NCBI GenBank assembly: GCA_037189845.1
Contig: JBBCIS010000004.1
Coordinates: 1-64,000 of the forward strand
Source: JAMLHH01 sp037189845
GTDB lineage: Bacteria > Bacteroidota > Bacteroidia > Chitinophagales > JADIYW01
DNA length: 64,000 nucleotides
Reading direction: 5' to 3'
Positions 37,025 through 46,893 of the stretch are shown piece by piece. A model generated the notes under the pieces. That model worked only from the letters and a program-made list of their open reading frames with translations, searched no databases and was not told the DNA's origin. The translations under genes were made by a program, and so were the position numbers. Within the stretch, counting starts at the first letter, position 1. The number at the start of each line of letters is the position of its first letter.

Positions 37025-37042
37025 GTATCTGACAACAGATAC
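37025..37042. promoter_or_regulatory. Inverted repeat upstream of the kinase gene, possible operator
   Basis: GTATCTG (37025-37031), a 4-base spacer, then CAGATAC (37036-37042): a perfect 7-bp dyad of a size typical of dimeric regulator sites, 71 bp upstream of the kinase ATG. The LuxR-type regulator encoded downstream could bind here. Confidence 0.4.
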
Positions 37043-37112
37043 TTATATGGGCAGCAGCTCAAATCCTTTGAATGTTAAAAAAAAGCAATAAATTAATGAC
37101 CATTTATAGCTT

Positions 37113-39302
37113 ATGTTATCGAGTAGTTTATTCCGGATATTATCATTCTTAATACTCTTTTGGTCTTTTATATACAATTCTTACGCCCAGAAATATACTA
37201 CTGCCGACTCTATAGAGATATATCGCTTATTAGACAAAGCTGATGATGAAGATCTGACAGGAAATCTTTCTGCAGCAACCAGATTCATCCAGAAAGCATT
37301 GAAATTAAGTCAGGATAAAAAAATGCAACGCGGTGAAGGTTATGCATTATTAAAACTGGCTGATCTGCGAATGAAGTCCAATGAAGAAAATGATTTGGAA
37401 GCATACTATCAAAAAGCCATTACTATCGGGCAAAAAATCAAAGATCCGATGCTCACAGGATTGGCTTATCTGCAAAAAAGCCAGAAAGAAAGTAATTCAG
37501 ATAATTATACTACTGCAGAGAAGTATCTGAAAGATGCACTCCCTTATTTTATTACAGCCAATGAAACACATTACATTGCTCTGACATATAACCAGTTAGG
37601 GTTTATAGCAGAGAATTCCGGCCACTACGAAGAAGCAGTCAATTATAATCTGAAAGCTATTTCTCTTTTTGAAAAAGGAGGAAGTATAAAGGAAACAGCC
37701 AATACACTTGGCAATCAAGCTATTATCTACTATAAGCTGGGTAAAAAAGAAGATGCTTTAAAAATGTTTAAGCAATCTGCCGAACGTCGGGAAACGATTC
37801 AGGATGTAAAAGGTCTGGCTGCTACTTACGGAAATATTTTTGTAGTGTATCTTCCTGTCAATGAGGACTCAGCCCGGAAATATCTGGACTTACAGCTTTT
37901 TTATGCGGAGAAATCCGGTGCAGCGCTCAATAAGGCTCAGGCTTATGAAAATGCAGCAAATATTTTGAACAGGGATAAAAAATATGCCGAGGCTATTGAG
38001 TTTGAAAAGAAAGCTATCGATATCTATACTAGTCTGGATAACAAGCAAAAGCTGACCTATAGATATCTGAATGTTGCCGGTTTATATAACCATCTGAATG
38101 ACTCGATCGAAGCAGAAAACTACTATGCAAAAGCAGAAGAGATTGCTAAAAATCTCAACAACAAACCATTGCTCCAGAATTTTTATCTGAATCGCTCTAA
38201 TTTTTACAAAGGCCGAAGCAATTATGAAAATGCTCTTTTAAACAATACGTTATACTACACTTACAGAGATAGCATCATCGACGAAAAAACCAAAACCAAT
38301 ATTGCTGAGCTACAGGAAAAATATGATGCTGAGAAAAAAGATCATGAAATCTCCAGATTAAAAACCGAAGAAAAAATCAAGCAGCTACAGTTGGAACGTC
38401 AACATGCTATCATCAAAGGAAATGTGTTAGAAGCGGAAAAAAAAGAAAATGAAATCATTCTTCTCAATCAGGAACAGGACCTAAAAGATAAAGTTCTCAA
38501 AAACAAAGAAGCGGAGCTTTCCCGGCTGGCTCTGATTGCAAAGACAAATGAACAGGAAAAGTTATTAAAAGAGAAAGAAAGCGAGCGTCAAAGGCTGATG
38601 TTATTCATCCTGGCAGGTAGCTTTTCTGCTATTGCAATTCTGTCTTTTGTTTTGCTCAGGCAATACAGGCTCAGGCAAAAATATGAGCAGCAACAAAAAT
38701 TACTGGAAGTCAGAAATGCGATTTCCAAAGATTTACACGATGAAATAGGCAGTACTTTAACGAGCATCAATATTTTAAGCAATGTATCACAGCAGGCTAT
38801 TGCCAGAGATCCTGAACAAGCCAAAGAGATGTTGTCGCAAATCACCCAGCAGAGCAAAGCGATTCAACAGAATATGAGTGATATTGTGTGGGCGATTCGT
38901 CCGGAAAATGATAAGATAGAAAATCTCGAAATCAGGATGCGGGAATATGTTGCCCAAACGCTGGAGCCGCTCAATATTTCTACTCAGATTCATTTTAATA
39001 AAAGGATGTCTCAGGACACTTTGCCGCAAAACTACAGGAAAGATATTCTGCTCATCTTTAAAGAAGCCATTAATAACATCGTTAAGCATTCAAATGCTAC
39101 TGAAGTAAAAATTGATTTTATCAAGTCTGATCAGAATGTACAATTAGTCATACAGGACAATGGCAGATGGAAACAGAACGGACATTCAATCAGTAGCGGA
39201 ACCGGTACTAAAAGCATGGAACAGCGGGCGCAAAATAATGGTGGGTATCTGAGCATAGATAAAGAAACCAGCAAAATCACCATGACCATTCCTATCCCAT
39301 AA
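37113..39302 (+). CDS. TPR-containing sensor histidine kinase (NarL/DesK class)
   Basis: 729 residues. Signal peptide to about 26 (Ser-Tyr-Ala-Gln), then about ten tetratricopeptide repeats (about 40-400) in the periplasm, a coiled coil rich in Lys/Glu (about 405-490), one membrane helix (about 490-512) and a cytoplasmic HisKA_3 domain with His542 in Lys-Asp-Leu-His-Asp-Glu-Ile-Gly-Ser. The HATPase domain shows Phe-Lys-Glu-Ala-Ile-Asn-Asn-Ile-Val-Lys-His and Asp-Asn-Gly and Gly-Thr-Gly-Thr-Lys-Ser-Met-Glu-Gln-Arg. The regulator 60 bp downstream is the likely partner. The signal is unknown. Confidence 0.92.
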   Translation: MLSSSLFRILSFLILFWSFIYNSYAQKYTTADSIEIYRLLDKADDEDLTGNLSAATRFIQKALKLSQDKKMQRGEGYALLKLADLRMKSNEENDLEAYYQKAITIGQKIKDPMLTGLAYLQKSQKESNSDNYTTAEKYLKDALPYFITANETHYIALTYNQLGFIAENSGHYEEAVNYNLKAISLFEKGGSIKETANTLGNQAIIYYKLGKKEDALKMFKQSAERRETIQDVKGLAATYGNIFVVYLPVNEDSARKYLDLQLFYAEKSGAALNKAQAYENAANILNRDKKYAEAIEFEKKAIDIYTSLDNKQKLTYRYLNVAGLYNHLNDSIEAENYYAKAEEIAKNLNNKPLLQNFYLNRSNFYKGRSNYENALLNNTLYYTYRDSIIDEKTKTNIAELQEKYDAEKKDHEISRLKTEEKIKQLQLERQHAIIKGNVLEAEKKENEIILLNQEQDLKDKVLKNKEAELSRLALIAKTNEQEKLLKEKESERQRLMLFILAGSFSAIAILSFVLLRQYRLRQKYEQQQKLLEVRNAISKDLHDEIGSTLTSINILSNVSQQAIARDPEQAKEMLSQITQQSKAIQQNMSDIVWAIRPENDKIENLEIRMREYVAQTLEPLNISTQIHFNKRMSQDTLPQNYRKDILLIFKEAINNIVKHSNATEVKIDFIKSDQNVQLVIQDNGRWKQNGHSISSGTGTKSMEQRAQNNGGYLSIDKETSKITMTIPIP

Positions 39303-39362
39303 ATATGTGAATGCACAATAAAGCTATAATTTGTAATTTGTTACTGTTATAATTTCAAAAAT

Positions 39363-39989
39363 ATGTCCATACGTTTACTGATCTACGAAGACAATGAACA
39401 TCTGTGCAACAGTCTCAGAACCATGTTCCAATGGAGCAATGATGTCGAATTATTGTCAGCATCTTCTAATGCAAAAAACGTATTGGAAGATATCGCTCAG
39501 CATCAGCCGGATGTCATCCTGATGGATATAGATATGCCGCAGATTTCGGGATTGGAAGCTCTTGTGAAAGTCAGAAGTATTTACCCGGACCTACCTGTTA
39601 TTATGTTTACAGTATTTGACGATAATGACAACATTTTCAATGCTGTATGCAAAGGAGCCAGTGGATATATTCTTAAAAATAATATCGACAGACTTTTGCC
39701 TGCTATTAAAGATGTATTAAATGGTGGTGCCCCTATGACCAGCGCAGTCGCCAGAAAAGTTTTACAATTGTTTGCCGGAAAGAATAAAAACATTCAAAAA
39801 GAAGAAGCAGATCTAACAAATAAGGAAAACGAAATCCTGCAACTTTTGGTCAAAGGCTATAGCTATAAGATGATTGCAGCAGAAATGAACATTGCCATGG
39901 ATACCGTTCGGAGTCACATTAAACACATATACAAAAAACTACAGGTCAACAGCGCAACAGAAGCAGTATATAAAGTGCTGGCAAAATAG
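39363..39989 (+). CDS. NarL/FixJ-type response regulator
   Basis: 208 residues. Receiver domain with Tyr-Glu-Asp-Asn at the acidic pair (Glu9, Asp10), phospho-acceptor Asp55 in Leu-Met-Asp-Ile-Asp-Met-Pro, a Thr-Val-Phe strand and Tyr-Ile-Leu-Lys-Asn with the conserved Lys. The C-terminal LuxR helix-turn-helix (about 145-205) has Leu-Thr-Asn-Lys-Glu-Asn-Glu-Ile-Leu, Tyr-Lys-Met-Ile-Ala-Ala-Glu-Met and Thr-Val-Arg-Ser-His-Ile-Lys. All catalytic positions are intact, unlike the regulator at 21294. It forms a two-component system with the kinase just upstream. Confidence 0.95.
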   Translation: MSIRLLIYEDNEHLCNSLRTMFQWSNDVELLSASSNAKNVLEDIAQHQPDVILMDIDMPQISGLEALVKVRSIYPDLPVIMFTVFDDNDNIFNAVCKGASGYILKNNIDRLLPAIKDVLNGGAPMTSAVARKVLQLFAGKNKNIQKEEADLTNKENEILQLLVKGYSYKMIAAEMNIAMDTVRSHIKHIYKKLQVNSATEAVYKVLAK

Positions 39990-40082
39990 AAAAATCTCTT
40001 TCACACTAATATGTGATTGACCGGGTTCACACGAAGCTCCATCTTTACAAGGACTAATTATCTATCTTCTAAAGTGTGTTTC

Positions 40083-43000
40083 ATGAAGAATTTTCACCTT
40101 GTAATCATTTATATGTGCTTGTCGGCTTATACCCTTAAAGCCCAAAATATAGGCATCAATGAAGATGGCTCTACTCCCAATTCATCCGCCATTTTAGACA
40201 TCTATTCAACAGATAAAGGTATTCTAATTCCCAGAGTAGCTCTTGTGAGTCAGACTGACAATACCACCATTGCGAGCCCGTCTAACTCCTTGCTCGTTTG
40301 GAATACCAACCCAGCCATGACAGGCGGCACAGGTATCGGGTTTTATTACAACGCAGGAAGTTCGGTTGCGCCAAACTGGATAAGACTGGTCAATACTACT
40401 GATATTAGCAACTCATCGGCTTGGCTCATTGCAGGTAATGCAGGCACTAATCCACTGACAAATTTCATAGGCACTACGGATGATAATGACATCGTTTTCA
40501 AACGATTTAATACAATGATAGGTCGACTGGGTGATTCGAATGTTGCATTTGGAATAAATAGCTTAGGATTTTTTTCGGGAATAGGTAATACAGCTATTGG
40601 CCCCAACACACTTGTGAATAACTCAGGAAGTTATAATACCGCAATTGGAATCAACGCATTATTTTCAAACCAGTCCGGGACACATAATACCGCTATCGGC
40701 AGAAATACTCTTTATTCCAATATCGGCGGCATACTCTCTACTGCCATAGGGAACAATGCTTTATACAGCAATACTTATGGATTGAGCAATACAGCAGTAG
40801 GTTCATACGCTCTTAGAAACAACACCATTGGAAGTGCAAATACCGCAGTTGGGTTAAGTGCCTTGTACAGTAATACGGAGGGAGGCGACAATTTAGGAAT
40901 CGGGAGTAGCGCACTTTATTCAAATACAACCGGTAACCACAATGTAGCTATCGGAACCAGTGCTTTGTTTTCCAATATAGATGGAAGAAACAATGTTGCC
41001 GCAGGAATCAACTCTTTGTATTCAAATATTTCTGGCAGAGAAAATACGGCATACGGTCATAGCGCACTTTTTTACAATACATCAGGCGAATGGAATCATG
41101 CCATAGGGACGACTTCTCTTTATAATAATACTGAAGGAGACTACAATATTGGTTTTGGAGTTAGTTCCTTATATAACAATACTATCGGAAACAGAAATAT
41201 TGCATTAGGAGCTCAGGCACTGGTGTCCAATACTGTAGGGAATGAAAATATCGGTATCGGAGTCAATTCGCTTTTTCGGAATTCTACAGGAAACAAAAAT
41301 GTTGGAATCGGCGATGAGGCACTATTTGCAAATATTTCTGCAGATTCCAATATCGGAATAGGCTATCGCAGCTTGTATTCCAATTTAAACGGAGGCAACA
41401 ATATCGCTATTGGTAATCATGCTTTGTACAACACGATACGCAATGACAATATTGCCATCGGAATCAATGCGCTTTACTCCAATACAGAGGGTGTTTACAA
41501 TATTTCAACCGGGAGCAACTCCATGTTTTCAAATACATTCGGATACGACAATACCGCTTATGGGCGTAGTGCTCTCTATCACAATACTACCGGTCATTGG
41601 AATCATGCAACAGGAGCATTTGCTCTTTACCGAAATACAGAGGGCATATACAATATCGGATTAGGTGTCAACTCTTTATATAACAATACTACAGGAAACA
41701 GTAATATCGCTATTGGTGCAAATGCTTTAAACACAAATGCAGATGGAGAATCCAATATAGGTATCGGAGTCAATTCATTGTACAACAATACTATCGGAAA
41801 TGGGAATGTAGCTTTGGGAAACGAAACTTTATTCCAAAAGACTTTTGGTTCTGATAATACAGCAATAGGATTTAACTCCCTTAGGAACTTAGCTGTGGGA
41901 GATTCCAATACTGCAGTAGGCGCATATTCCATGTACAATGGTGGAGGGCAAGGTAATACTGCGATAGGTACTCAGGCACTATTCAATAATCGGAGCTTAT
42001 ATAATGTAGCGGTAGGCGTCAATGCTCTCTATTCCAATACGGATGGGAATAATAATGTTGCCATTGGTTCTTATTCATTACTGCACAATATAGATGGTGA
42101 TGAAAATGTAGGATTGGGTAATTTTTCACTTTATAGCAACTTTACAGGAAACCAAAACGTCGCTATCGGTACGGCTGCGATGAATTATAATTACGATGGC
42201 AACTACAATGTGGCTATAGGTACGAATTCATTAACCTCAAACTTAAATGGCAGTTACAACACAGCAATTGGCTATAGTTCTTTATCCAATAATAATTCCA
42301 GTAATAATATCGGGATTGGGTATAATGCTTTGTTCTCCAATAATGGTAATGAAAACAATATAGCCATTGGCAATAATGCACTTTACTCCAATACCGGCAT
42401 ATCTAATATTGCCACAGGCAACAGCGCTCTATACTCCAACACCATAGGATACGACAATACTGCTTACGGTACAAATGCTTTATACAGCAATACAGGAGGC
42501 AATTGGAATCACGCTATCGGTGCCAATGCACTTTACCGCAATACGGATGGACAGTACAATATTGGATTGGGAGTCAATTCGTTGTACAACAATACCACCG
42601 GGAACAGCAATATCGCATTGGGAGTTCAGGCATTAAATGCCAATACACAAGGTGGATCCAACATTGGCATAGGAGTTAATTCATTGTACAGAACTACTAC
42701 CGGCAACAATAATATTGCGCTTGGATATCAATCCATGTTCAATATTACCAATGGCAGCAACAATACTGCAATAGGCCATCTTTCAGGAACAACATATTCG
42801 GATTACAACGACTGTACATTTATCGGTAATGGAACAGATGCAAACATATCCGGGCTTACCAACGCCACCGCTATCGGCAGTGGCACCATCGTAAACGCTT
42901 CCAACAAAATCCGCCTTGGCAATGCAGGCGTGACTGTGATCGAAGGAGCAGTAGCCTTCTCCCCTCCTTCAGATGGCAGATTCAAAGAAGATGTCAAAGA

Positions 43001-43382
43001 GCAAGTTCCCGGTATAGAGTTTATCATGAAACTAAGACCAGTTACCTACCACTGGCAGTCAGAAAAATATGCCAGATTTATCGGCACATCTGAAACAGAA
43101 ATAAAAAACAATGCAGAAAATTATAAAAAACGGGAGGAAATGCTCGAAACCGGATTTATTGCCCAGGAAGTAGAAACTGCAGCGCAAGCTTCCAGATACG
43201 ATTTCAGTGCCGTTGTAAAACCTCAGAATGATAAAGATAATTATGGGCTACGCTACGAAACCTTTGTAGTGCCACTCGTGAAAGCCGTTCAGGAACAGCA
43301 AGTCCTTATCCAACAGCAGCAAGAAGAGCTTAGAAAAATGCAGGAAGAGATAAAATTGCTTAGAGAGCTAATCAGCAAATAA
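40083..43382 (+). CDS. Giant repetitive secreted protein with peptidase S74 intramolecular chaperone domain
   Basis: 1099 residues from ATG 40083; the frame opens at TTG 40017 but the ATG gives a proper signal peptide (cut after Leu-Lys-Ala-Gln). An N-terminal segment (Ser-Ser-Ala-Ile-Leu-Asp-Ile-Tyr-Ser-Thr) is followed by about 44 repeats of 16-17 residues with consensus Asn-Thr-Ala-Ile-Gly-x-Asn-Ala-Leu-Tyr-Ser-Asn-Thr-x-Gly-x-x, resembling the stacked beta-roll of YadA heads. The C-terminus is an S74 chaperone of endosialidase: Ser-Asp-Gly-Arg-Phe-Lys-Glu-Asp-Val (Ser-Asp, cleavage site), Leu-Arg-Pro-Val-Thr-Tyr, Gly-Phe-Ile-Ala-Gln-Glu-Val-Glu, ending in a Gln/Glu coiled coil. Such proteins trimerise and clip themselves. 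A surface fibre or adhesin is likely. Confidence 0.88.
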   Translation: MKNFHLVIIYMCLSAYTLKAQNIGINEDGSTPNSSAILDIYSTDKGILIPRVALVSQTDNTTIASPSNSLLVWNTNPAMTGGTGIGFYYNAGSSVAPNWIRLVNTTDISNSSAWLIAGNAGTNPLTNFIGTTDDNDIVFKRFNTMIGRLGDSNVAFGINSLGFFSGIGNTAIGPNTLVNNSGSYNTAIGINALFSNQSGTHNTAIGRNTLYSNIGGILSTAIGNNALYSNTYGLSNTAVGSYALRNNTIGSANTAVGLSALYSNTEGGDNLGIGSSALYSNTTGNHNVAIGTSALFSNIDGRNNVAAGINSLYSNISGRENTAYGHSALFYNTSGEWNHAIGTTSLYNNTEGDYNIGFGVSSLYNNTIGNRNIALGAQALVSNTVGNENIGIGVNSLFRNSTGNKNVGIGDEALFANISADSNIGIGYRSLYSNLNGGNNIAIGNHALYNTIRNDNIAIGINALYSNTEGVYNISTGSNSMFSNTFGYDNTAYGRSALYHNTTGHWNHATGAFALYRNTEGIYNIGLGVNSLYNNTTGNSNIAIGANALNTNADGESNIGIGVNSLYNNTIGNGNVALGNETLFQKTFGSDNTAIGFNSLRNLAVGDSNTAVGAYSMYNGGGQGNTAIGTQALFNNRSLYNVAVGVNALYSNTDGNNNVAIGSYSLLHNIDGDENVGLGNFSLYSNFTGNQNVAIGTAAMNYNYDGNYNVAIGTNSLTSNLNGSYNTAIGYSSLSNNNSSNNIGIGYNALFSNNGNENNIAIGNNALYSNTGISNIATGNSALYSNTIGYDNTAYGTNALYSNTGGNWNHAIGANALYRNTDGQYNIGLGVNSLYNNTTGNSNIALGVQALNANTQGGSNIGIGVNSLYRTTTGNNNIALGYQSMFNITNGSNNTAIGHLSGTTYSDYNDCTFIGNGTDANISGLTNATAIGSGTIVNASNKIRLGNAGVTVIEGAVAFSPPSDGRFKEDVKEQVPGIEFIMKLRPVTYHWQSEKYARFIGTSETEIKNNAENYKKREEMLETGFIAQEVETAAQASRYDFSAVVKPQNDKDNYGLRYETFVVPLVKAVQEQQVLIQQQQEELRKMQEEIKLLRELISK

Positions 43383-43578
43383 TACGTTGGTTTCCAGAAT
43401 TTTCCTGCAGATATCGCTGATGAACGCAGATATACTTCCTTCTACATAGAGTACAATGTCATTCTGAAAGAATCTTTTGTCATCACATTTAAGAATTCGT
43501 AACAAACTATTGAACAACATATACCCATAGATTACAACAGTTGATATATCTTTGTTACAATACAAATGATATCCTTTA
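43383..43578. repeat. Intergenic region with two dispersed repeat-like sequences
   Basis: 196 bp. At 43400-43436 the minus strand reads close to the ATCTGCGTTCATCAGCG type sequence that I know to recur between genes in many Bacteroidota, with an internal direct repeat GCAGATAT. At 43456-43476 the plus strand has TGTCATTCTGAAAGAATCTT, resembling another dispersed Bacteroidota repeat (TGTCATTCTGAACGAAG type). Identity with genome-wide repeats cannot be proven from the window alone. Confidence 0.5.
43547..43555 (+). promoter_or_regulatory. Promoter -7 box of the AsmA-like gene
   Basis: TATCTTTGT matches TAnnTTTGY fully; transcription would start about 17 bases before the GTG at 43579. No good -33 element seen. 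Confidence 0.55.
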
Positions 43579-46500
43579 GTGAAAAAAATTATAAAATATC
43601 CTATTATCATCGTCAGCTCAATCTTCATATTGCTGCTTGTTATTCCATATATTTTTCAGGACAAAATAGCCGCTGTAGTTAAAGAATCCGCTAACGAAAT
43701 GATTGAAGGAGAGCTGGATTATAAAAATCTGAGGTTATCTTTTTTCAGACACTTTCCCAATCTGACCATTAGCGCAAGTGATGTATTTCTTTCAGGTACC
43801 GAGCAGTTCAAGTCTAATCCCCTGCTGCAAGTCAAAGAAGTAGCGTTGGGCATCAACCTGATGAGCTTATTGGGAGACCAGATTATTGTAAAAAAGATTT
43901 TTATCAAAGACGGATCTGTACATGTTCAGGTAGATGAAAATGGCAAGGCTAACTACAATATTTATGTAAGTGAATCTACAGACACAACTTCTGAATCTGT
44001 AGATGTAAGAATAGCTCAAATCAATCTGAGTAAAATTCACTTGATTTATGACGACAGGTCTATCCCGTTACTCATCAATGCAAGAGATTTCAATTATACA
44101 GGAAAAGGAGATCTGACATCCGAAGTATTTGATCTGAAATCCAACATTACCATCAAAGAAATGGATCTTGATTTTGATGGCGATCAGTATTTCAGAGATA
44201 AGAAAGTAAATGCTGACCTGTTGACAGCTATTGACACCAGATCCATGAAATTTGAATTTCAGAGAAATGACTTAAAGATCAATCAGCTGCCCATCAGATT
44301 CAAAGGATTAATTTCAATACTCAGCAGCGGATATGATATAGATTTCGTCATCGGAACCAGAGATGCCAGCCTGAAAGAATTACTAAGCTTATTGCCAAAC
44401 AGATTTCTACCCTGGCTGGATAATACGAAAGTATCAGGAAGTGTCGGATTATTTGCCAGCCTGAAAGGCAGATATCAGGTCGAAACACAAACGTTTCCGA
44501 ATGCAGAATTTGGTTTTAAAATTCAGAAAGGAAAGCTTCAGCACAAAGCATCCAGATCAGCAATAGAAGATCTGGAATTAAGATTCAGAACGGAAATACC
44601 TTCTTTAAACTACGATTCATTACATGCGAAGCTGGACACACTGGCATTTCATATTGCCAAAGATCATTTCTTTGCCGAAGCGGATGTCAAAGGTTATACA
44701 GCTCCCGACATTTATGGAAAAATAGATGCCGTTTTAGATCTTGCAAAAACTCAAAAAGCTTTGGGAGTACAGGCAGTTGACCTGAAAGGAAAACTAAATC
44801 TGGATCTTTTACTGAAAGGAACCTATATTACAAACGGAGGTACAGATTTACTAAAATCCATCCAGCAGATACCGAATTTTGAACTGAAAGCTACAATTCA
44901 GGATGGTTATTTCAAGTATGCCGAATTGCCATTACCAATAGAAAATATACAGTTAGATCTGAGTTCCTCTACAAAAACAGGTACTTTAAAAGGCATCACA
45001 GTAGATATTCCAACCATCAATGCCACAGCAAGGGACAATAAGCTGCATGGAAAAGTAAAAGCCAGCAATGTGATTGAACCGGATGTAGATATTGATTTCA
45101 AAGCCAATCTTGTACTGGAAACATTAAAAGACATAATCCCTTTAGACAGTTTTGATATCAAAGGCACCCTGAATACCGACCTGAAAATGAAAGGTGTATA
45201 CAGTCAGGAAAGAAAACTTTTCCCGGTTTCCAATGCCAGCATTGAGTTGAAAAACGGAAGCGTACTTACACCGTATTATCCTCAACCCATCAAAGAAATC
45301 CAGATCATATCACACCTCAATGCAGTATCTGCAGCTTATAAAGATGTAAGAGTTGAAATAGAGCCGATCTCGTTCTCATTTGAAGACCAGAAATTTCAGC
45401 TGCAGGCCGATTTGCAAAATCTGGACGATATCAGGTATGACATTACTACCAATGGTGTTATCGAGCTGGGAAAAATCTATCAGGTTTTTGCAGTAGATGG
45501 AATCGATGTGAATGGAAAAATTATCACAGATCTTTCACTGAAAGGACTGCAAAGCGATGCCATGAAAGGCAGGTACAGAAATCTGGATAATAAAGGAACC
45601 ATTCAGCTGGAAAAAATCGCCATCAAATTAGACGAATATCCTCAGCCTTTCCAAATCGAAAAAGGTATTTTCCGCATTCATCAGGATCAGATAAACCTGG
45701 AAAATATCATTGCAAAATACATGGAAAGCGACCTTTCCCTCAACGGAAATTTTTCCAATGTTACAGGATACATTTTAGAAAAAGATCAACCTCTGAAAGG
45801 ACAGCTGAAATTGAATTCTAACCTGTTAAAAGTAGTCGATTTCCTTTCTTACACTACCGATGAAAATTTAAGTATAGAGCAGACTCAAAGTACTCCGGGA
45901 GTTTTACTCATACCGGAAAACCTCAGCATACAGATCTTACCTCAGATATTGAAAACCGACTACATGGGTTCCGTGATCAATAACCTGGTAGCAGATATCA
46001 GTATCCATCAGGGGAAGGCTCAGCTCAAAAACACCTCCTTTGATATAGCCGGAGCAAAAGCAGAATTAAATGCATCTTATGCACCTACCTCTCCGTCAGC
46101 AGCAGATTTTGACATAGCAGTAAAAGCAAAAGAATTCGACATTCAGAAAGTCTATAAAGAAGTGCCGATTTTCCAGGAGCTAGTGAGCACTGCCAAATAC
46201 GCAAAAGGCATTGCATCACTGGATTATCAGCTGACTGGCAAGCTGGATGAAAACATGTCTCCCGTTTATCCATCTTTAAAAGGTGGAGGTGAAATCAGGG
46301 TCAAAAATGCCCAGCTCATGAATTTCAAGCTGATGAATGCCGTCAGCAAAGCCACAGCAAGAGATTCATTATCCAATCCAAATATAAAAGATGTTGTAAT
46401 AAAAACCAAAATCCATAATAACATCATCACTCTGGAAAAAACCAGACTCAAAATCTTTGGATTCAGACCAAGATTTGAAGGTCAGGTCAGCTTTGACGGA

Positions 46501-46758
46501 GATCTGAATCTGAAAGCACGATTGGGATTACCCCCGTTTGGAATCATTGGTATCCCTTTTCATGTGTCCGGGAACTCTGAAAATCCGGTGATCAGGCTAA
46601 AAAGAGCCAAAAATGTCACCACCGGTCTGGAAGAAATTGTTTACGAAAAAGATGAAGATGATGACAGCGAGATTCCTGCAGATAGCAATGCAGTAGTACT
46701 GCCGAAAGACACCCTACTTCCAGTAACAAAAACAGAAGCAGATAGTACTAAAAAATAG
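43579..46758 (+). CDS. AsmA-like inner-membrane protein
   Basis: 1059 residues starting at GTG 43579. One N-terminal membrane helix (about 4-25) is followed by a long periplasmic part in beta strands with the AsmA entry Glu-Gly-Glu-Leu-Asp-Tyr-Lys-Asn-Leu-Arg-Leu-Ser and, near the end (about 930-1020), the AsmA C-terminal signature Gly-Gly-Gly-Glu-Ile-Arg-Val-Lys-Asn-Ala-Gln-Leu and Phe-Glu-Gly-Gln-Val-Ser-Phe-Asp-Gly. AsmA-like proteins are thought to form beta-groove bridges that carry phospholipids between membranes. The tail is acidic, low complexity. Monocistronic. Confidence 0.88.
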   Translation: MKKIIKYPIIIVSSIFILLLVIPYIFQDKIAAVVKESANEMIEGELDYKNLRLSFFRHFPNLTISASDVFLSGTEQFKSNPLLQVKEVALGINLMSLLGDQIIVKKIFIKDGSVHVQVDENGKANYNIYVSESTDTTSESVDVRIAQINLSKIHLIYDDRSIPLLINARDFNYTGKGDLTSEVFDLKSNITIKEMDLDFDGDQYFRDKKVNADLLTAIDTRSMKFEFQRNDLKINQLPIRFKGLISILSSGYDIDFVIGTRDASLKELLSLLPNRFLPWLDNTKVSGSVGLFASLKGRYQVETQTFPNAEFGFKIQKGKLQHKASRSAIEDLELRFRTEIPSLNYDSLHAKLDTLAFHIAKDHFFAEADVKGYTAPDIYGKIDAVLDLAKTQKALGVQAVDLKGKLNLDLLLKGTYITNGGTDLLKSIQQIPNFELKATIQDGYFKYAELPLPIENIQLDLSSSTKTGTLKGITVDIPTINATARDNKLHGKVKASNVIEPDVDIDFKANLVLETLKDIIPLDSFDIKGTLNTDLKMKGVYSQERKLFPVSNASIELKNGSVLTPYYPQPIKEIQIISHLNAVSAAYKDVRVEIEPISFSFEDQKFQLQADLQNLDDIRYDITTNGVIELGKIYQVFAVDGIDVNGKIITDLSLKGLQSDAMKGRYRNLDNKGTIQLEKIAIKLDEYPQPFQIEKGIFRIHQDQINLENIIAKYMESDLSLNGNFSNVTGYILEKDQPLKGQLKLNSNLLKVVDFLSYTTDENLSIEQTQSTPGVLLIPENLSIQILPQILKTDYMGSVINNLVADISIHQGKAQLKNTSFDIAGAKAELNASYAPTSPSAADFDIAVKAKEFDIQKVYKEVPIFQELVSTAKYAKGIASLDYQLTGKLDENMSPVYPSLKGGGEIRVKNAQLMNFKLMNAVSKATARDSLSNPNIKDVVIKTKIHNNIITLEKTRLKIFGFRPRFEGQVSFDGDLNLKARLGLPPFGIIGIPFHVSGNSENPVIRLKRAKNVTTGLEEIVYEKDEDDDSEIPADSNAVVLPKDTLLPVTKTEADSTKK

Positions 46759-46893
46759 GAAGACAACCAGACAGGAGTCTATCACTGGAAACACAGAAAA
46801 CCTGCAACGTTCATAAGTATACCTGAATAAGAAATAAAATTGCTTACTTTGTAATATTCATTATTACGAACAATTGTTTCTTTTCCCATACGA

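Larger units (their letters stand above)
36803..37112. other. Intergenic region between dnaE and the TPR histidine kinase gene
   Basis: About 310 bp between divergent genes. It holds the dnaE -7 box, a tiny plus-strand ORF at 36918-36989 (23 residues, Asp-Asp-Thr-Gly-Glu-Lys start, hydrophilic then Trp-Leu-Ile-Met; support weak), and a perfect 7-bp dyad at 37025-37042, 71 bp upstream of the kinase start. Confidence 0.5.

Noticed and set aside
40083..43382. Prophage tail fibre because of the S74 domain
   Set aside because: The protein has a signal peptide and no phage genes are near; S74 domains also occur in bacterial surface proteins.
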